From Utricularia gibba (taxonomy: Eukaryota; Streptophyta; Magnoliopsida; Lamiales; Lentibulariaceae): a stretch of 43,011 nt of DNA. The stretch spans positions 1-43,011 of the forward strand of contig NEEC01000311.1 of assembly GCA_002189035.1 (NCBI GenBank), written 5' to 3'. The translations under genes and the position numbers were made by a program. Positions 10,316 to 24,100 of the stretch are shown here, in pieces (the first letter of the stretch is position 1; each line of letters starts with the position of its first letter). A model generated the notes under the pieces. The model did no database searches. It was not told the origin of the DNA and saw nothing but the letters and a program-made list of their open reading frames with translations.

Positions 10316-10627
10316 AAGCTTGTTGTTTTTGGGCGGGTGATGTCGTTGTGAACTTCGTTGTGACCCAAGGTTCGGTCTGTCACTTTGCCAAATCTGGTCC
10401 TACTCGACGAAAATCGTGATGCAGTTATTGAAGTTAGGATTTCATGAGAACCCAAAAGGGTTTTCTCAACCGCGTGCTTTATATTTGATAAGGCACTCGT
10501 GGGGCAACGGTATCGAGCAGGAGGTCGAGTCGAGCTCGGTCCCAGAGTCATTTGTAGCCCGACAAAAATATTGATGCATTTATTAACGTTCGGCGCTATT
10601 AGGCTGCCTACATAGTTTCTCAAGGAA
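10316..10627. repeat. Highly diverged single monomer
   Basis: This copy carries many private substitutions: catggaaaagcttgttg at its start, cttcgttgtgaccc, ctgtcactttgcc, atgagaacccaaaaggg, accgcgtgc, gataaggcactcgtgg and gctcggtcccagag. Most are base changes and not homopolymer indels, so sequencing error is an unlikely cause. Two of its marks, gataaggcac and ctcggtcccagag, become common only in the right-hand D block (after about 27.8 kb). It may be a relic of the lineage that contributed to D. Confidence 0.7.
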
Positions 10628-13600
10628 AAGCTTGTCGTTTCTGCGCGGGTGATGTCGTTGGGAACTTCGTTCGGACCAAGGTTCTGTCTGACTCCTTTGC
10701 CACATCGGGTCCTACTCGACGAAAATCGTGATGCAGTTATTGAAGTTAGGATGTCATGAGCACCCAAAATGGTTTTCTCAACCGCATGCTTTATATTTGA
10801 GAGGGCGCTCTCGTGGGGCAACGGTATCGAGCAGGAGGTCGAGTCGAGCTCGGGCCCATAGTCATTTGTAGCTCGGCAAAAAACTTGATGCATTTATTAA
10901 CGGTTGGTTTTAATAGGCTGCCTCAATGGTTTTCTCAAGGAAAAGCTTGTCGTTTTTGGGCGGGTGATGTCGTTGTGAACTTCGTTCTGACCCAAGGTTC
11001 GGTCTGTCTCCTTTGCCAAATCTGGTCCTACTCGACGAAAATCGTGATGCAGTTATTAAAGTTAGGATTTCATGAGCACCCAAAATGCTTTTGTCAATCG
11101 CATGCTTTGTAGTTGACGAGGCGCTCTCGTGGGGCAACGGTATCGAGCAGGAGGTCGAGTCGAGCTCGGGCCCAGAGTCATTTGTAGCCGACAAAAAATA
11201 TGATGCATTTATTAACGTTCGGCGCTATTAGGCTGCCTACATAGTTTCTCAAGAAAAAGCTTGTCGTTTCTGCGCGGGTGATGTCGTTGGGAACTTCGTT
11301 CGGACCCAAGGTTCTGTCTGACTCCTTTGCCACATCGGGTCCTACTCGACGAAAATCGTGATGCAGTTATTGAAGTTAGGATGTCATGAGCACCCAAAAT
11401 GGTTTTCTCAACCGCATGCTTTATATTTGATAAGGCGCTCTCGTGGGGCAACGGTATCGAGTAGGAGGTCGAGTCGAGCTCGGGCCCATAGTCATTTGTA
11501 GCTCGGCAAAAAACTTGATGCATTTATTAACGTTGGGTTTTAATAGGCCTACATTGTTTCTCAAGGAAAAGCTTGTCGTTTTTGGCGGGTGATGTCGTTG
11601 GGAACTTCGTTCGGACCCAAGGTTCTGTCTGACTCCTTTGCCACATCGGGTCCTACTCGACGAAAATCGTGATGCAGTTATTGAAGTTAGGATTTCATGA
11701 GCACCCAAAATGGTTTTCTCAACCGCATGCTTTATATTTGATAAGGCGCTCTCGTGGGGCAACGGTATCGAGCAGGAGGTCGAGTCGAGCTCGGCCCAGA
11801 GTCATTTGTAGCCGCAAAAAATTGATGCATTTATTAACGTTCGGGTTTTTAGGCTGCCTACATAGTTTCTCAGGAAAAGCTTGTCGTTTCTGGCGGGTGA
11901 TGTCGTTGGGAACTTCGTTCTGACCCAAGGTTCGGTCTGACTCCTTTGCCACATCGGGTCCTACTCGACGAAAATCGTGATGCAGTTATTGAAGTTAGGA
12001 TGTCATGAGCACCCAAAATGGTTTTCTCAACCGATGCTTTATATTTGAGGAGGCGCTCTCGTGGGGCAACGGTATCGAGTAGGAGGTCGAGTCGAGCTCG
12101 GGCCCATAGTCATTTGTAGCTCGGCAAAAAACTTGATGCATTATTAACGTTGGGTTTTAATAGAACGCCTACATTGTTTTCTCAAGGAAAAGCTTGTCGT
12201 TTTTGGGCGGGTGATTTCGTTGTGAACTTCGTTCTGACCCCACGTTCGGTCTGACTCCTTTGCCACATCGGGTCCTACTCGACGAAAATCGTGATGCAGT
12301 TATTGAAGTTAGGATGTCATGAGCACCCAAAATGGTTTTCTCAACCGCATGCTTTATATTTGATAAGGTGCTCTCGTGGGGCAACGGTATCGAGCAGGAG
12401 GTCGAGTCGAGCTCGGCCCAGAGTCATTTGTAGCCGCAAAAATTGATGCATTTATTAACGTTCGGCGCTATTAGGCTGCCTACATAGTTTCTCAAGGAAA
12501 AGCTTGTCGTTTCTGCGCGGGTGATGTCGTTGGAACTTCGTTCTGACCAAGGTTCTGTCTGACTCCTTTGCCACATCGGGTCCTACTCGACGAAAATCGT
12601 GATGCAGTTATTGAAGTTAGGATGTCATGAGCACCCAAAATGGTTTTCTCAACCGCATGCTTTATATTTGAGGAGGCGCTCTCGTGGGGCAACGGTATCG
12701 AGTAGGAGGTCGAGTCGAGCTCGGGCCCATAGTCATTTGTAGCTCGGCAAAAAACTTGATGCATTAATTAACGTTGGGTTTTAATAGAACGCCTACATTG
12801 TTTTCTCAAGGAAAAGCTTGTCGTTTCTGGCGGGTGATGTCGTTGTGAACTTCGTTCTGACCCAAGGTTCGGTCTGACTCCTTTGCCACATCGGGTCCTA
12901 CTCGACGAAAATCGTGATGCAGTTATTGAAGTTAGGATTCATGAGCACCCAAAATGGTTTTCTCAACCGCATGCTTTATATTTGATAAGGCGCTCTCGTG
13001 GGGCAACGGTATCGAGCAGGAGGTCGAGTCGAGCTCGGGCCCAGAGTCATTTGTAGCCCGCAAAAAATTGATGCATTTATTAACGTTGGCTTATTAGGCT
13101 GCCTACATAGTTTCTCAAGGAAAAGCTTGTCGTTTCTGGCGGGTGATGTCGTTGGGAACTTCGTTCTGACCCAAGGTTCTGTCTGACTCCTTTGCCACAT
13201 CGGGTCCTACTCGACGAAAATCGTGATGCAGTTATTGAAGTTAGGATGTCATGAGCACCCAAAATGGTTTCTCAACCGCATGCTTTATATTTGAGGAGGC
13301 GCTCTCGTGGGGCAACGTATCGAGCAGGAGGTCGAGTCGAGCTCGGGCCCATAGTCATTTGTAGCTCGGCAAAAAATTGATGCATTTATTAACGTTGGGT
13401 TTTAATAGCTGCCTACATTGTTTTCTCAAGGAAAAGCTTGTCGTTTTTGGCGGGTGATGTCGTTGTGAACTTCGTTCTGACCCAAGGTTCGGTCTGACTC
13501 CTTTGCCACATCGGGTCCTACTCGACGAAAATCGTGATGCAGTTATTGAAGTTAGGATTCATGAGCACCCAAAATGGTTTTCTCAACCGCATGCTTTATA

Positions 13601-15300
13601 TTTGATAAGGCGCTCTCGTGGGGCAACGGTATCGAGCAGGAGGTCGAGTCGAGCTCGGGCCCAGAGTCATTTGTAGCCCCAAAAAAATTGATGCATTTAT
13701 TAACGTTCGGCTTTATTAGGCTGCCTACATAGTTTCTCAGGAAAAGCTTGTCGTTTCTGGCGGGTGATGTCGTTGGGAACTTCGTTCGACCCAAGGTTCT
13801 GTCTGACTCCTTTGCCACATCGGGTCCTACTCGACGAAAATCGTGATGCAGTTATTGAAGTTAGGATGTCATGAGCACCCAAAATGGTTTTCTCAACCGC
13901 ATGCTTTATATTTTGAGGAGGCGCTCTCGTGGGGCAACGGTATCGAGCAGGAGGTCGAGTCGAGCTCGGGCCCATAGTCATTTGTAGCTCGGAAAAAACT
14001 TGATGCATTTATTAACGTTGGTTTTAATAGGCTGCCTCAATGTTTTCTCAAGGAAAAGCTTGTCGTTTTTGGCGGGTGATGTCGTTGTGAACTTCGTTCT
14101 GACCCAAGGTTCGGTCTGTCTCCTTTGCCAAATCTGGTCCTACTCGACGAAAATCGTGATGCAGTTATTGAAGTTAGGATTTCATGAGCACCCAAAATGG
14201 TTTTCTCAACCGCATGCTTTATATTTGATAAGGCGCTCTCGTGGGCAACGGTATCGAGCAGGAGGTCGAGTCGAGCTCGGCCCAGAGTCATTTGTAGCCC
14301 GGCAAAAAATTGATGCATTTATTAACGTTCGGCGCTATTAGGCTGCCTACATAGTTTCTCAAGGAAAAGCTTGTCGTTTCTGGCGGGTGATGTCGTTGGA
14401 ACTTCGTTCGGACCCAAGGTTCTGTCTGACTCCTTTGCCACATCGGGTCCTACTCGACGAAAATCGTGATGCAGTTATTGAAGTTAGGATGTCATGAGCA
14501 CCCAAAATGGTTTTCTCAACCGCATGCTTTATATTTGAGGAGGCGCTCTCGTGGGCAACGGTATCGAGCAGGAGGTCGAGTCGAGCTCGGGCCCATAGTC
14601 ATTTGTAGCTCGGCAAAAAACTTGATGCATTAATTAACGTTGGTTTTAATAGCGCCTACATTGTTTTCTCAAGGAAAAGCTTGTCGTTTTTGGGCGGGTG
14701 ATTTCGTTGTGAACTTCGTTCTGACCCAAGGTTCGGTCTGACTCCTTTGCCACATCGGGTCCTACTCGACGAAAATCGTGATGCAGTTATTGAAGTTAGG
14801 ATGTCATGAGCACCCAAAATGGTTTTCTCAACCGCATGCTTTATATTTGATAAGGGCTCTCGTGGGCAACGGTATCGAGCAGGAGGTCGAGTCGAGCTCG
14901 GGCCCAGAGTCATTTGTAGCCCGCAAAAATATTGATGCATTTATTAACGTTCGGCGCTATTAGGCTGCCTACATAGTTTCTCAAGGAAAAGCTTGTCGTT
15001 TCTGCGCGGGTGATGTCGTTGGGAACTTCGTTCGGACCCAAGGTTCTGTCTGACTCCTTTGCCACATCGGGTCCTACTCGACGAAAATCGTGATGCAGTT
15101 ATTGAAGTTAGGATGTCATGAGCACCCAAAATGGTTTTCTCAACCGCATGCTTTATATTTGAGGAGGCGCTCTCGTGGGGCAACGGTATCGAGCAGGGGT
15201 CGAGTCGAGCTCGGCCCATAGTCATTTGTAGCTCGGCAAAAAAACTTGATGCATTTATTAACGTTGGGTTTTAATAGGCCTACATTGTTTTCTCAAGGAA

Positions 15301-15599
15301 AAGCTTGTCGTTTCTGGCGGGTGATGTCGTTGGAACTTCGTTCTGACCCAAGGTTCGGTCTGACTCCTTTGCCACATCGGTCCTACTCGACGAAAATCGT
15401 GATGCAGTTATTGAAGTTAGGATTCATGAGCACCCAAAATTTTTCTCAACCGCATGCTTTATATTTGAGGAGGCGCTCTCGTGGGGCAACGGTAGGAGGT
15501 CGAGTCGAGCTCGGGCCCATAGTCATTTGTAGCCCGCAAAAAATTGATGCATTTATTAACGTTGGCTTTATTAGGCTGCCTACATAGTTTCTCAAGGAA
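15301..15599. repeat. Short monomer with internal deletion (299 bp)
   Basis: The beta half lacks about 10 bp: caacggtaggaggtcg replaces caacggtatcgagcaggaggtcg. The lost stretch lies between near-identical ggta and gagtagga sequences, so slippage or unequal exchange between short repeats is plausible. A further loss occurs in cccaaaatttttctcaac, where the gg is absent. Confidence 0.75.
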
Positions 15600-17767
15600 A
15601 AGCTTGTCGTTTTTGGCGGGTGATGTCGTTGGAACTTCGTTCGGACCCAAGGTTCTGTCTGACTCCTTTGCCACATCGGGTCCTACTCGACGAAAATCGT
15701 GATGCAGTTATTGAAGTTAGGATGTCATGAGCACCCAAAATGGTTTTCTCAACCGCATGCTTTATATTTGAGGAGGCGCTCTCGTGGGGCAACGGTATCG
15801 AGCAGGAGGTCGAGTCGAGCTCGGGCCCATAGTCATTTGTAGCTCGGCAAAAAACTTGATGCATTTATTAACGTTGGTTTTAATAGGCTGCCTACATGGT
15901 TTCTCAAGGAAAAGCTTGTCGTTTTTGGGCGGGTGATGTCGTTGTGAACTTCGTTCTGACCAAGGTTCGGTCTGTCTCCTTTGCCAAATCGGTCCTACTC
16001 GACGAAAATCGTGATGCAGTTATTGAAGTTAGGATTTCATGAGCACCCAAAATGGTTTTCTCAACCGCATGCTTTATATTTGATAAGGCGCTCTCGTGGG
16101 GCAACGGTATCGAGCAGGAGGTCGAGTCGAGCTCGGCCCAGAGTCATTTGTAGCCCGGCAAAAATATTGATGCATTTATTAACGTTCGGTTTATTAGGCT
16201 GCCTACATAGTTTCTCAAGGAAAAGCTTGTCGTTTCTGGCGGGTGATGTCGTTGGGAACTTCGTTCGGACCCAAGGTTCTGTCTGACTCCTTTGCCACAT
16301 CGGGTCCTACTCGACGAAAATCGTGATGCAGTTATTGAAGTTAGGATGTCATGAGCACCCAAAATGGTTTTCTCAACCGCATGCTTTATATTTGAGGAGG
16401 CGCTCTCGTGGGGCAACGGTATCGAGCAGGAGGTCGAGTCGAGCTCGGGCCCATAGTCATTTGTAGCTCGGCAAAAAAACTTGATGCATTATTAACGTTG
16501 GTTTTAATAGCGCCTACATTGTTTTCTCAAGGAAAAGCTTGTCGTTTTTGGGCGGGTGATTTCGTTGTGAACTTCGTTCTGACCCAAGGTTCGGTCTGAC
16601 TCCTTTGCCACATCGGGTCCTACTCGACGAAAATCGTGATGCAGTTATTGAAGTTAGGATTCATGAGCACCCAAAATGGTTTTCTCAACCGCATGCTTTA
16701 TATTTGATAAGGTGCTCTCGTGGGGCAACGGTATCGAGCAGGAGGTCGAGTCGAGCTCGGCCCATAGTCATTTGTAGCCCGCAAAAAATTGATGCATTTA
16801 TTAACGTTGGCTATTAGGCTGCCTACATAGTTTCTCAGGAAAAGCTTGTCGTTTTTGCGCGGTGATGTCGTTGGAACTTCGTTCGACCCAAGGTTCTGTC
16901 TGACTCCTTTGCCACATCGGGTCCTACTCGACGAAAATCGTGATGCAGTTATTGAAGTTAGGATGTCATGAGCACCCAAAATGGTTTTCTCAACCGCATG
17001 CTTTATATTTGAGGAGGCGCTCTCGTGGGGCAACGGTATCGAGCAGGAGGTCGAGTCGAGCTCGGGCCCATAGTCATTTGTAGCTCGGCAAAAAACTTGA
17101 TGCATTTATTAACGTTGGTTTTAATAGCGCCTACATTGTTTTCTCAAGGAAAAGCTTGTCGTTTTTGGGCGGGTGATGTCGTTGTGAACTTCGTTCTGAC
17201 CCAAGGTTCGGTCTGACTCCTTTGCCACATCGGGTCCTACTCGACGAAAATCGTGATGCAGTTATTGAAGTTAGATGTCATGAGCACCCAAAATGGTTTT
17301 CTCAACCGCATGCTTTATATTTGATAAGGCGCTCTCGTGGGGCAACGGTATCGAGCAGGAGGTCGAGTCGAGCTCGGGCCCAGAGTCATTTGTAGCCCGG
17401 CAAAAAATTGATGCATTTATTAACGTTGGTTTTAATAGCGCCTACATTGTTTCTCAAGGAAAAGCTTGTCGTTTTTGGGCGGGTGATGTCGTTGTGAACT
17501 TCGTTCTGACCCAAGGTTCGGTCTGACTCCTTTGCCACATCGGGTCCTACTCGACGAAAATCGTGATGCAGTTATTGAAGTTAGGATGTCATGAGCACCC
17601 AAAATGGTTTTCTCAACCGCATGCTTTATATTTGATAAGGCGCTCTCGTGGGCAACGGTATCGAGCAGGAGGTCGAGTCGAGCTCGGCCCATAGTCATTT
17701 GTAGCCCGCAAAAAATTGATGCATTTATTAACGTTTATTAGGCTGCCTACATAGTTTCTCAAGGAAA

Positions 17768-18374
17768 AAGCTTGTCGTTTCTGGCGGGTGATGTCGTTGG
17801 GAACTTCGTTCTGACCCAAGGTTCTGTCTGACTCCTTTGCCAAATCTGGTCCTACTCGACGAAAATCGTGTGCAGTTATTGAAGTTAGGATTTCATGAGC
17901 ACCCAAAATGTTTTCTCAACCGCATGCTTTATATTTGAGGAGGCGCTCTCGTGGGGCAACGGTATCGAGCAGGTCGAGTCGGGGCCCAGAGTCATTTTAG
18001 CCTCAAAAAAATTGATGCATTTATTAACGTTGGGTTTTAATAGGCTGCCTACATGGTTTCTCAAGGAAAAGCTTGTCGTTTCTGGGCGGGTGATGTCTTT
18101 TGGAACTTCGTTCTGACCAAGGTTCGGTCTGACTCCTTTGCCACATCGGGTCCTACTCGACGAAAATCGTGATGCAGTTATTGAAGTTAGGATTCATGAG
18201 CACCCAAAATGGTTTTCTCAACCGCATGCTTTATATTGAGGCGCTCTCGTGGGGCAACGGTATCGAGCAGGAGGTCGAGTCGAGCTGGGCCCAGAGTCAT
18301 TTGTAGCCCGACAAAAATATTGATGCATTTATTAACGTTCGGTTATTAGGCTGCCTACATAGTTTCTCAAGGAA
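17768..18374. repeat. Two-monomer cassette with the gtcttttggaac block, instance 1
   Basis: The first unit has a shortened gagcaggtcgag in its beta half and ends gggttttaataggctgcctacatgg. The second carries gtcttttggaac at 18095, then ttctgaccaagg. The same two-unit arrangement appears at 20543-21155, and a related one at 6268-6889 (gtcttttggaac at 6602). These are, as far as I found, the only copies of that block before 27.9 kb. Both units here are short (301 and 306 bp). Confidence 0.65.
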
Positions 18375-20542
18375 AAGCTTGTCGTTTCTGGGCGGTGATG
18401 TCGTTGGAACTTCGTTCGGACCCAAGGTTCTGTCTGACTCCTTTGCCACATCGGGTCCTACTCGACGAAAATCGTGATGCAGTTATTGAAGTTAGGATGT
18501 CATGAGCACCCAAAATGGTTTTCTCAACCGCATGCTTTATATTTGAGGAGGCGCTCTCGTGGGGCAACGGTATCGAGCAGGAGGTCGAGTCGAGCTCGGG
18601 CCCATAGTCATTTGTAGCTCGGCAAAAAACTTGATGCATTAATTAACGTTGGGTTTTAATACGCCTACATTGTTTTCTCAAGGAAAAGCTTGTCGTTTTT
18701 GGGCGGGTGATTTCGTTGTGAACTTCGTTCTGACCCAAGGTTCGGTCTGACTCCTTTGCCACATCGGGTCCTACTCGACGAAAATCGTGATGCAGTTATT
18801 GAAGTTAGATTCATGAGCACCCAAAATGGTTTTCTCAACCGCATGCTTTATATTTGATAAGGCGCTCTCGTGGGGCAACGGTATCGAGCAGGAGGTCGAG
18901 TCGAGCTCGGGCCCAGAGTCATTTGTAGCCCGCAAAAATTGATGCATTTATTAACGTTGGTTTATTAGGCTGCCTACATAGTTTCTCAAGGAAAAGCTTG
19001 TCGTTTTTCTGCGGGTGATGTCGTTGGGAACTTCGTTCGGACCCAAGGTTCTGTCTGACTCCTTTGCCACATCGGGTCCTACTCGACGAAAATCGTGATG
19101 CAGTTATTGAAGTTAGGATGTCATGAGCACCCAAAATGGTTTTCTCAACCGCATGCTTTATATTTGAGGAGGCGCTCTCGTGGGGCAACGGTATCGAGCA
19201 GGAGGTCGAGTCGAGCTCGGGCCCATAGTCATTTGTAGCTCGGCAAAAAACTTGATGCATTATTAACGTTGGTTTTAATAGCGCCTACATTGTTTTCTCA
19301 AGGAAAAGCTTGTCGTTTTTGGGCGGGTGATGTCGTTGTGAACTTCGTTCTGACCCAAGGTTCGGTCTGACTCCTTTGCCACATCGGGTCCTACTCGACG
19401 AAAATCGTGATGCAGTTATTGAAGTTAGGATGTCATGAGCACCCAAAATGGTTTTCTCAACCGCATGCTTTATATTTGATAAGGCGCTCTCGTGGGGCAA
19501 CGGTATCGAGCAGGAGGTCGAGTCGAGCTCGGGCCATAGTCATTTGTAGCCCGCAAAAAATTGATGCATTTATTAACGTTCGGTTTATTAGGCTGCCTAC
19601 ATAGTTTCTCAAGGAAAAGCTTGTCGTTTCTGGCGGGTGATGTCGTTGAACTTCGTTCTGACCCAAGGTTCGGTCTGACTCCTTTGCCACATCGGTCCTA
19701 CTCGACGAAAATCGTGATGCAGTTATTGAAGTTAGGATGTCATGAGCACCCAAAATGGTTTTCTCAACCGCATGCTTTATATTTGAGGAGGCGCTCTCGT
19801 GGGGCAACGGTATCGAGCAGGAGGTCGAGTCGAGCTCGGGCCCATAGTCATTTGTAGCTCGGCAAAAAAACTTGATGCATTTATTAACGTTGGTTTTAAT
19901 AGCGCCTACATAGTTTTCTCAAGAAAAGCTTGTCGTTTTGGGCGGGTGATGTCGTTGTGAACTTCGTTCTGACCCAAGGTTCGGTCTGTCCTTTGCCACA
20001 TCGGGTCCTACTCGACGAAAATCGTGATGCAGTTATTGAAGTTAGGATTTCATGAGCACCCAAAATGGTTTTCTCAACCGCATGCTTTATATTTGATAAG
20101 GCGCTCTCGTGGGGCAACGGTATCGAGCAGGAGGTCGAGTCGAGCTCGGGCCCATAGTCATTTGTAGCTCGGCAAAAAAACTTGATGCATTATTAACGTT
20201 GGTTTTAATAGGCGCCTACATGTTTTCTCAAGGAAAAGCTTGTCGTTTTGGGCGGGTGATTTCGTTGTGAACTTCGTTCTGACCCAAGGTTCGGTCTGAC
20301 TCCTTTGCCACATCGGGTCCTACTCGACGAAAATCGTGATGCAGTTATTGAAGTTAGGATTCATGAGCACCCAAAATGGTTTTCTCAACCGCATGCTTTA
20401 TATTTGATAAGGCGCTCTCGTGGGGCAACGGTATCGAGCAGGAGGTCGAGTCGAGCTCGGCCCAGAGTCATTTGTAGCCCGCAAAAAATTGATGCATTTA
20501 TTAACGTTGGTTATTAGGCTGCCTACATAGTTTCTCAAGGAA

Positions 20543-21155
20543 AAGCTTGTCGTTTCTGGCGGGTGATGTCGTTGTGAACTTCGTTCTGACCCAAGGTTCG
20601 GTCTGACTCCTTTGCCACATCGGTCCTACTCGACGAAAATCGTGATGCAGTTATTGAAGTTAGGATTCATGAGCACCCAAAATGGTTTTCTCAACCGCAT
20701 GCTTTATATTTGAGGAGGCGCTCTGGGGCAACGGTATCGAGCAGGTCGAGTCGAGCTCGCCCAGAGTCATTTTGTAGCCGCAAAAAAAATTGATGCATTT
20801 ATTAACGTTGGGTTTTAATAGGCTGCCTACATGGTTTCTCAAGGAAAAGCTTGTCGTTTTCTGGGCGGGTGATGTCTTTTGGAACTTCGTTCTGACCAAG
20901 GTTCGGTCTGACTCCTTTGCCACATCGGGTCCTACTCGACGAAAATCGTGATGCAGTTATTGAAGTTAGGATTCATGAGCACCCAAAATGGTTTTCTCAA
21001 CCGCATGCTTTATATTTGATAAGGCGCTCTCGTGGGGCAACGGTATCGAGCAGGAGGTCGAGTCGAGCTCGGGCCCAGAGTCATTTGTAGCCGGCAAAAA
21101 ATTGATGCATTTATTAACGTTGGTTTATAGGCTGCCTACATAGTTTCTCAAGGAA
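20543..21155. repeat. Two-monomer cassette with the gtcttttggaac block, instance 2
   Basis: This repeats the cassette at 17768 with a 2775-bp offset (nine monomers). The first unit (304 bp) has ctctggggcaacgg and gagcaggtcgag and ends gggttttaataggctgcctacatgg. The second starts with gtcttttggaac at 20874. The shared gagcaggtcgag deletion supports common descent, so a nine-monomer repeat may be superimposed on the dimeric background here. I could not verify full colinearity of the intervening units. Confidence 0.6.
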
Positions 21156-24100
21156 AAGCTTGTCGTTTCTGGGCGGGTGATGTCGTTGGAACTTCGTTCT
21201 GACCCAAGGTTCGGTCTGACTCCTTTGCCACATCGGGTCCTACTCGACGAAAATCGTGATGCAGTTATTGAAGTTAGATGTCATGAGCACCCAAAATGGT
21301 TTTCTCAACCGCATGCTTTATATTTGATAAGGCGCTCTCGTGGGGCAACGGTATCGAGCAGGAGGTCGAGTCGAGCTCGGGCCCATAGTCATTTGTAGCC
21401 CGCAAAAATTGATGCATTTATTAACGTTGGGTTTTTAGGCTGCCTACATAGTTTCTCAAGGAAAAGCTTGTCGTTTCTGGCGGGTGATGTCGTTGGGAAC
21501 TTCGTTCTGACCCAAGGTTCGTCTGACTCCTTTGCCACATCGGGTCCTACTCGACGAAAATCGTGATGCAGTTATTGAAGTTAGGATGTCATGAGCACCC
21601 AAAATGGTTTTCTCAACCGCATGCTTTATATTTGAGGAGGCGCTCTCGTGGGGCAACGGTATCGAGCAGGAGGTCGAGTCGAGCTCGGGCCCATAGTCAT
21701 TTGTAGCTCGGCAAAAAACTTGATGCATTTATTAACGTTGGTTTTAATAGCGCCTACATGGTTTTCTCAAGGAAAAGCTTGTCGTTTTTGGCGGGTGATG
21801 TCGTTGTGAACTTCGTTCTGACCCAAGGTTCGGTCTGACTCCTTTGCCACATCGGGTCCTACTCGACGAAAATCGTGATGCAGTTATTGAAGTTAGGATG
21901 TCATGAGCACCCAAAATGGTTTTCTCAACCGCATGCTTTATATTTGATAAGCGCTCTCGTGGGGCAACGGTATCGAGCAGGAGGTCGAGTCGAGCTCGGC
22001 CCAGAGTCATTTGTAGCCGCAAAAAAATTGATGCATTTATTAACGTTGGTTTATTAGGCTGCCTACATAGTTTCTCAAGGAAAAGCTTGTCGTTTTGGCG
22101 GGTGATGTCGTTGGAACTTCGTTCTGACCCAAGGTTCGGTCTGACTCCTTTGCCACATCGGGTCCTACTCGACGAAAATCGTGATGCAGTTATTGAAGTT
22201 AGGATGTCATGAGCACCCAAAATGGTTTTCTCAACCGCATGCTTTATATTTGAGGAGGCGCTCTCGTGGGGCAACGGTATCGAGCAGGAGGTCGAGTCGA
22301 GCTCGGCCCATAGTCATTTGTAGCTCGGCAAAAAACTTGATGCATTTATTAACGTTGGTTTTAATAGGCTGCCTACATGGTTTTCTCAAGGAAAAGCTTG
22401 TCGTTTTTGGGCGGGTGATGTCGTTGTGAACTTCGTTCTGACCCAAGGTTCGGTCTGACTCCTTTGCCACATCGGGTCCTACTCGACGAAAATCGTGATG
22501 CAGTTATTGAAGTTAGGATGTCATGAGCACCCAAATGGTTTTCTCAACCGCATGCTTTATATTTGAGGAGGCGCTCTCGTGGGGCAACGGTATCGAGCAG
22601 GAGGTCGAGTCGAGCTCGGCCCAGAGTCATTTGTAGCCGCAAAAAATTGATGCATTTATTAACGTTGGTTTATTAGGCTGCCTACATAGTTTTCTCAAAG
22701 AAAAGCTTGTCGTTTTCTGGCGGGTGATGTCGTTGGGAACTTCGTTCGGACCCAAGGTTCTGTCTGACTCCTTTGCCACATCGGGTCCTACTCGACGAAA
22801 ATCGTGATGCAGTTATTGAAGTTAGGATTCATGAGCACCCAAAATGGTTTTCTCAACCGCATGCTTTATATTTGATAAGGCGCTCTCGTGGGGCAACGGT
22901 ATCGAGGGAGGTCGAGTCGAGCTCGGCCCATAGTCATTTGTAGCTCGGCAAAAAATTGATGCATTTATTAACGTTGGTTTTTAGGCTGCCTAATGGTTTC
23001 TCAGGAAAAGCTTGTCGTTTTGGCGGGTGATGTCGTTGGAACTTCGTTCTGACCCAAGGTTCGTCTGACTCCTTTGCCACATCGGGTCCTACTCGACGAA
23101 AATCGTGATGCAGTTATTGAAGTTAGGATTCATGAGCACCCAAAATGGTTTTCTCAACCGCATGCTTTATATTTGAGGAGGCGCTCTCGTGGGGCAACGG
23201 TATCGAGTAGGAGGTCGAGTCGAGCTCGGCCCATAGTCATTTGTAGCTCGGCAAAAAAACTTGATGCATTTATTAACGTTGGGTTTTAATAGCTGCCTAC
23301 ATTGTTTTCTCAAGGAAAAGCTTGTCGTTTTTGGGCGGGTGATTTCGTTGTGAACTTCGTTCTGACCCAAGGTTCGGTCTGACTCCTTTGCCACATCGGG
23401 TCCTACTCGACGAAAATCGTGATGCAGTTATTGAAGTTAGGATTCATGAGCACCCAAAATGGTTTTCTCAACGCATGCTTTATATTTGATAAGGCGCTCT
23501 CGTGGGCAACGGTATCGAGTAGGAGGTCGAGTCGAGCTCGGCCCATAGTCATTTGTAGCCCGCAAAAAAATTGATGCATTTATTAACGTTGGTTTATTAG
23601 GCTGCCTACATAGTTTCTCAAGGAAAAGCTTGTCGTTTCTGGCGGGTGATGTCGTTGGGAACTTCGTTCTGACCCAAGGTTCTGTCTGACTCCTTTGCCA
23701 CATCGGGTCCTACTCGACGAAAATCGTGATGCAGTTATTGAAGTTAGGATGTCATGAGCACCCAAAATGGTTTTCTCAACCGCATGCTTTATATTTGAGG
23801 AGGCGCTCTCGTGGGGCAACGGTATCGAGCAGGAGTCGAGTCGAGCTCGGCCCATAGTCATTTGTAGCTCGGCAAAAAATTGATGCATTTATTAACGTTG
23901 GGTTTTAGGCTGCCTACAAGTTTCTCAAGGAAAAGCTTGTCGTTTCTGGCGGGTGATGTCGTTTGGAACTTCGTTCGACCCAAGGTTCGGTCTGACTCCT
24001 TTGCCACATCGGGTCCTACTCGACGAAAATCGTGATGCAGTTATTGAAGTTAGGATGTCATGAGCACCCAAAATGGTTTTCTCAACCGCATGCTTTATAT

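Noticed and set aside
10165-10893. A 242-codon minus-strand open frame, and similar ones at 3897-4466, 29035-29583 and 21744-22274
   Set aside because: The translations are the satellite monomer read repeatedly. They stay open only where adjacent units happen to keep frame (lengths near 312 or 315) and break at each one-base indel. No family, start context or codon constraint is visible, and other frames are open over similar lengths. Automated annotation could mistake them for repeat proteins.
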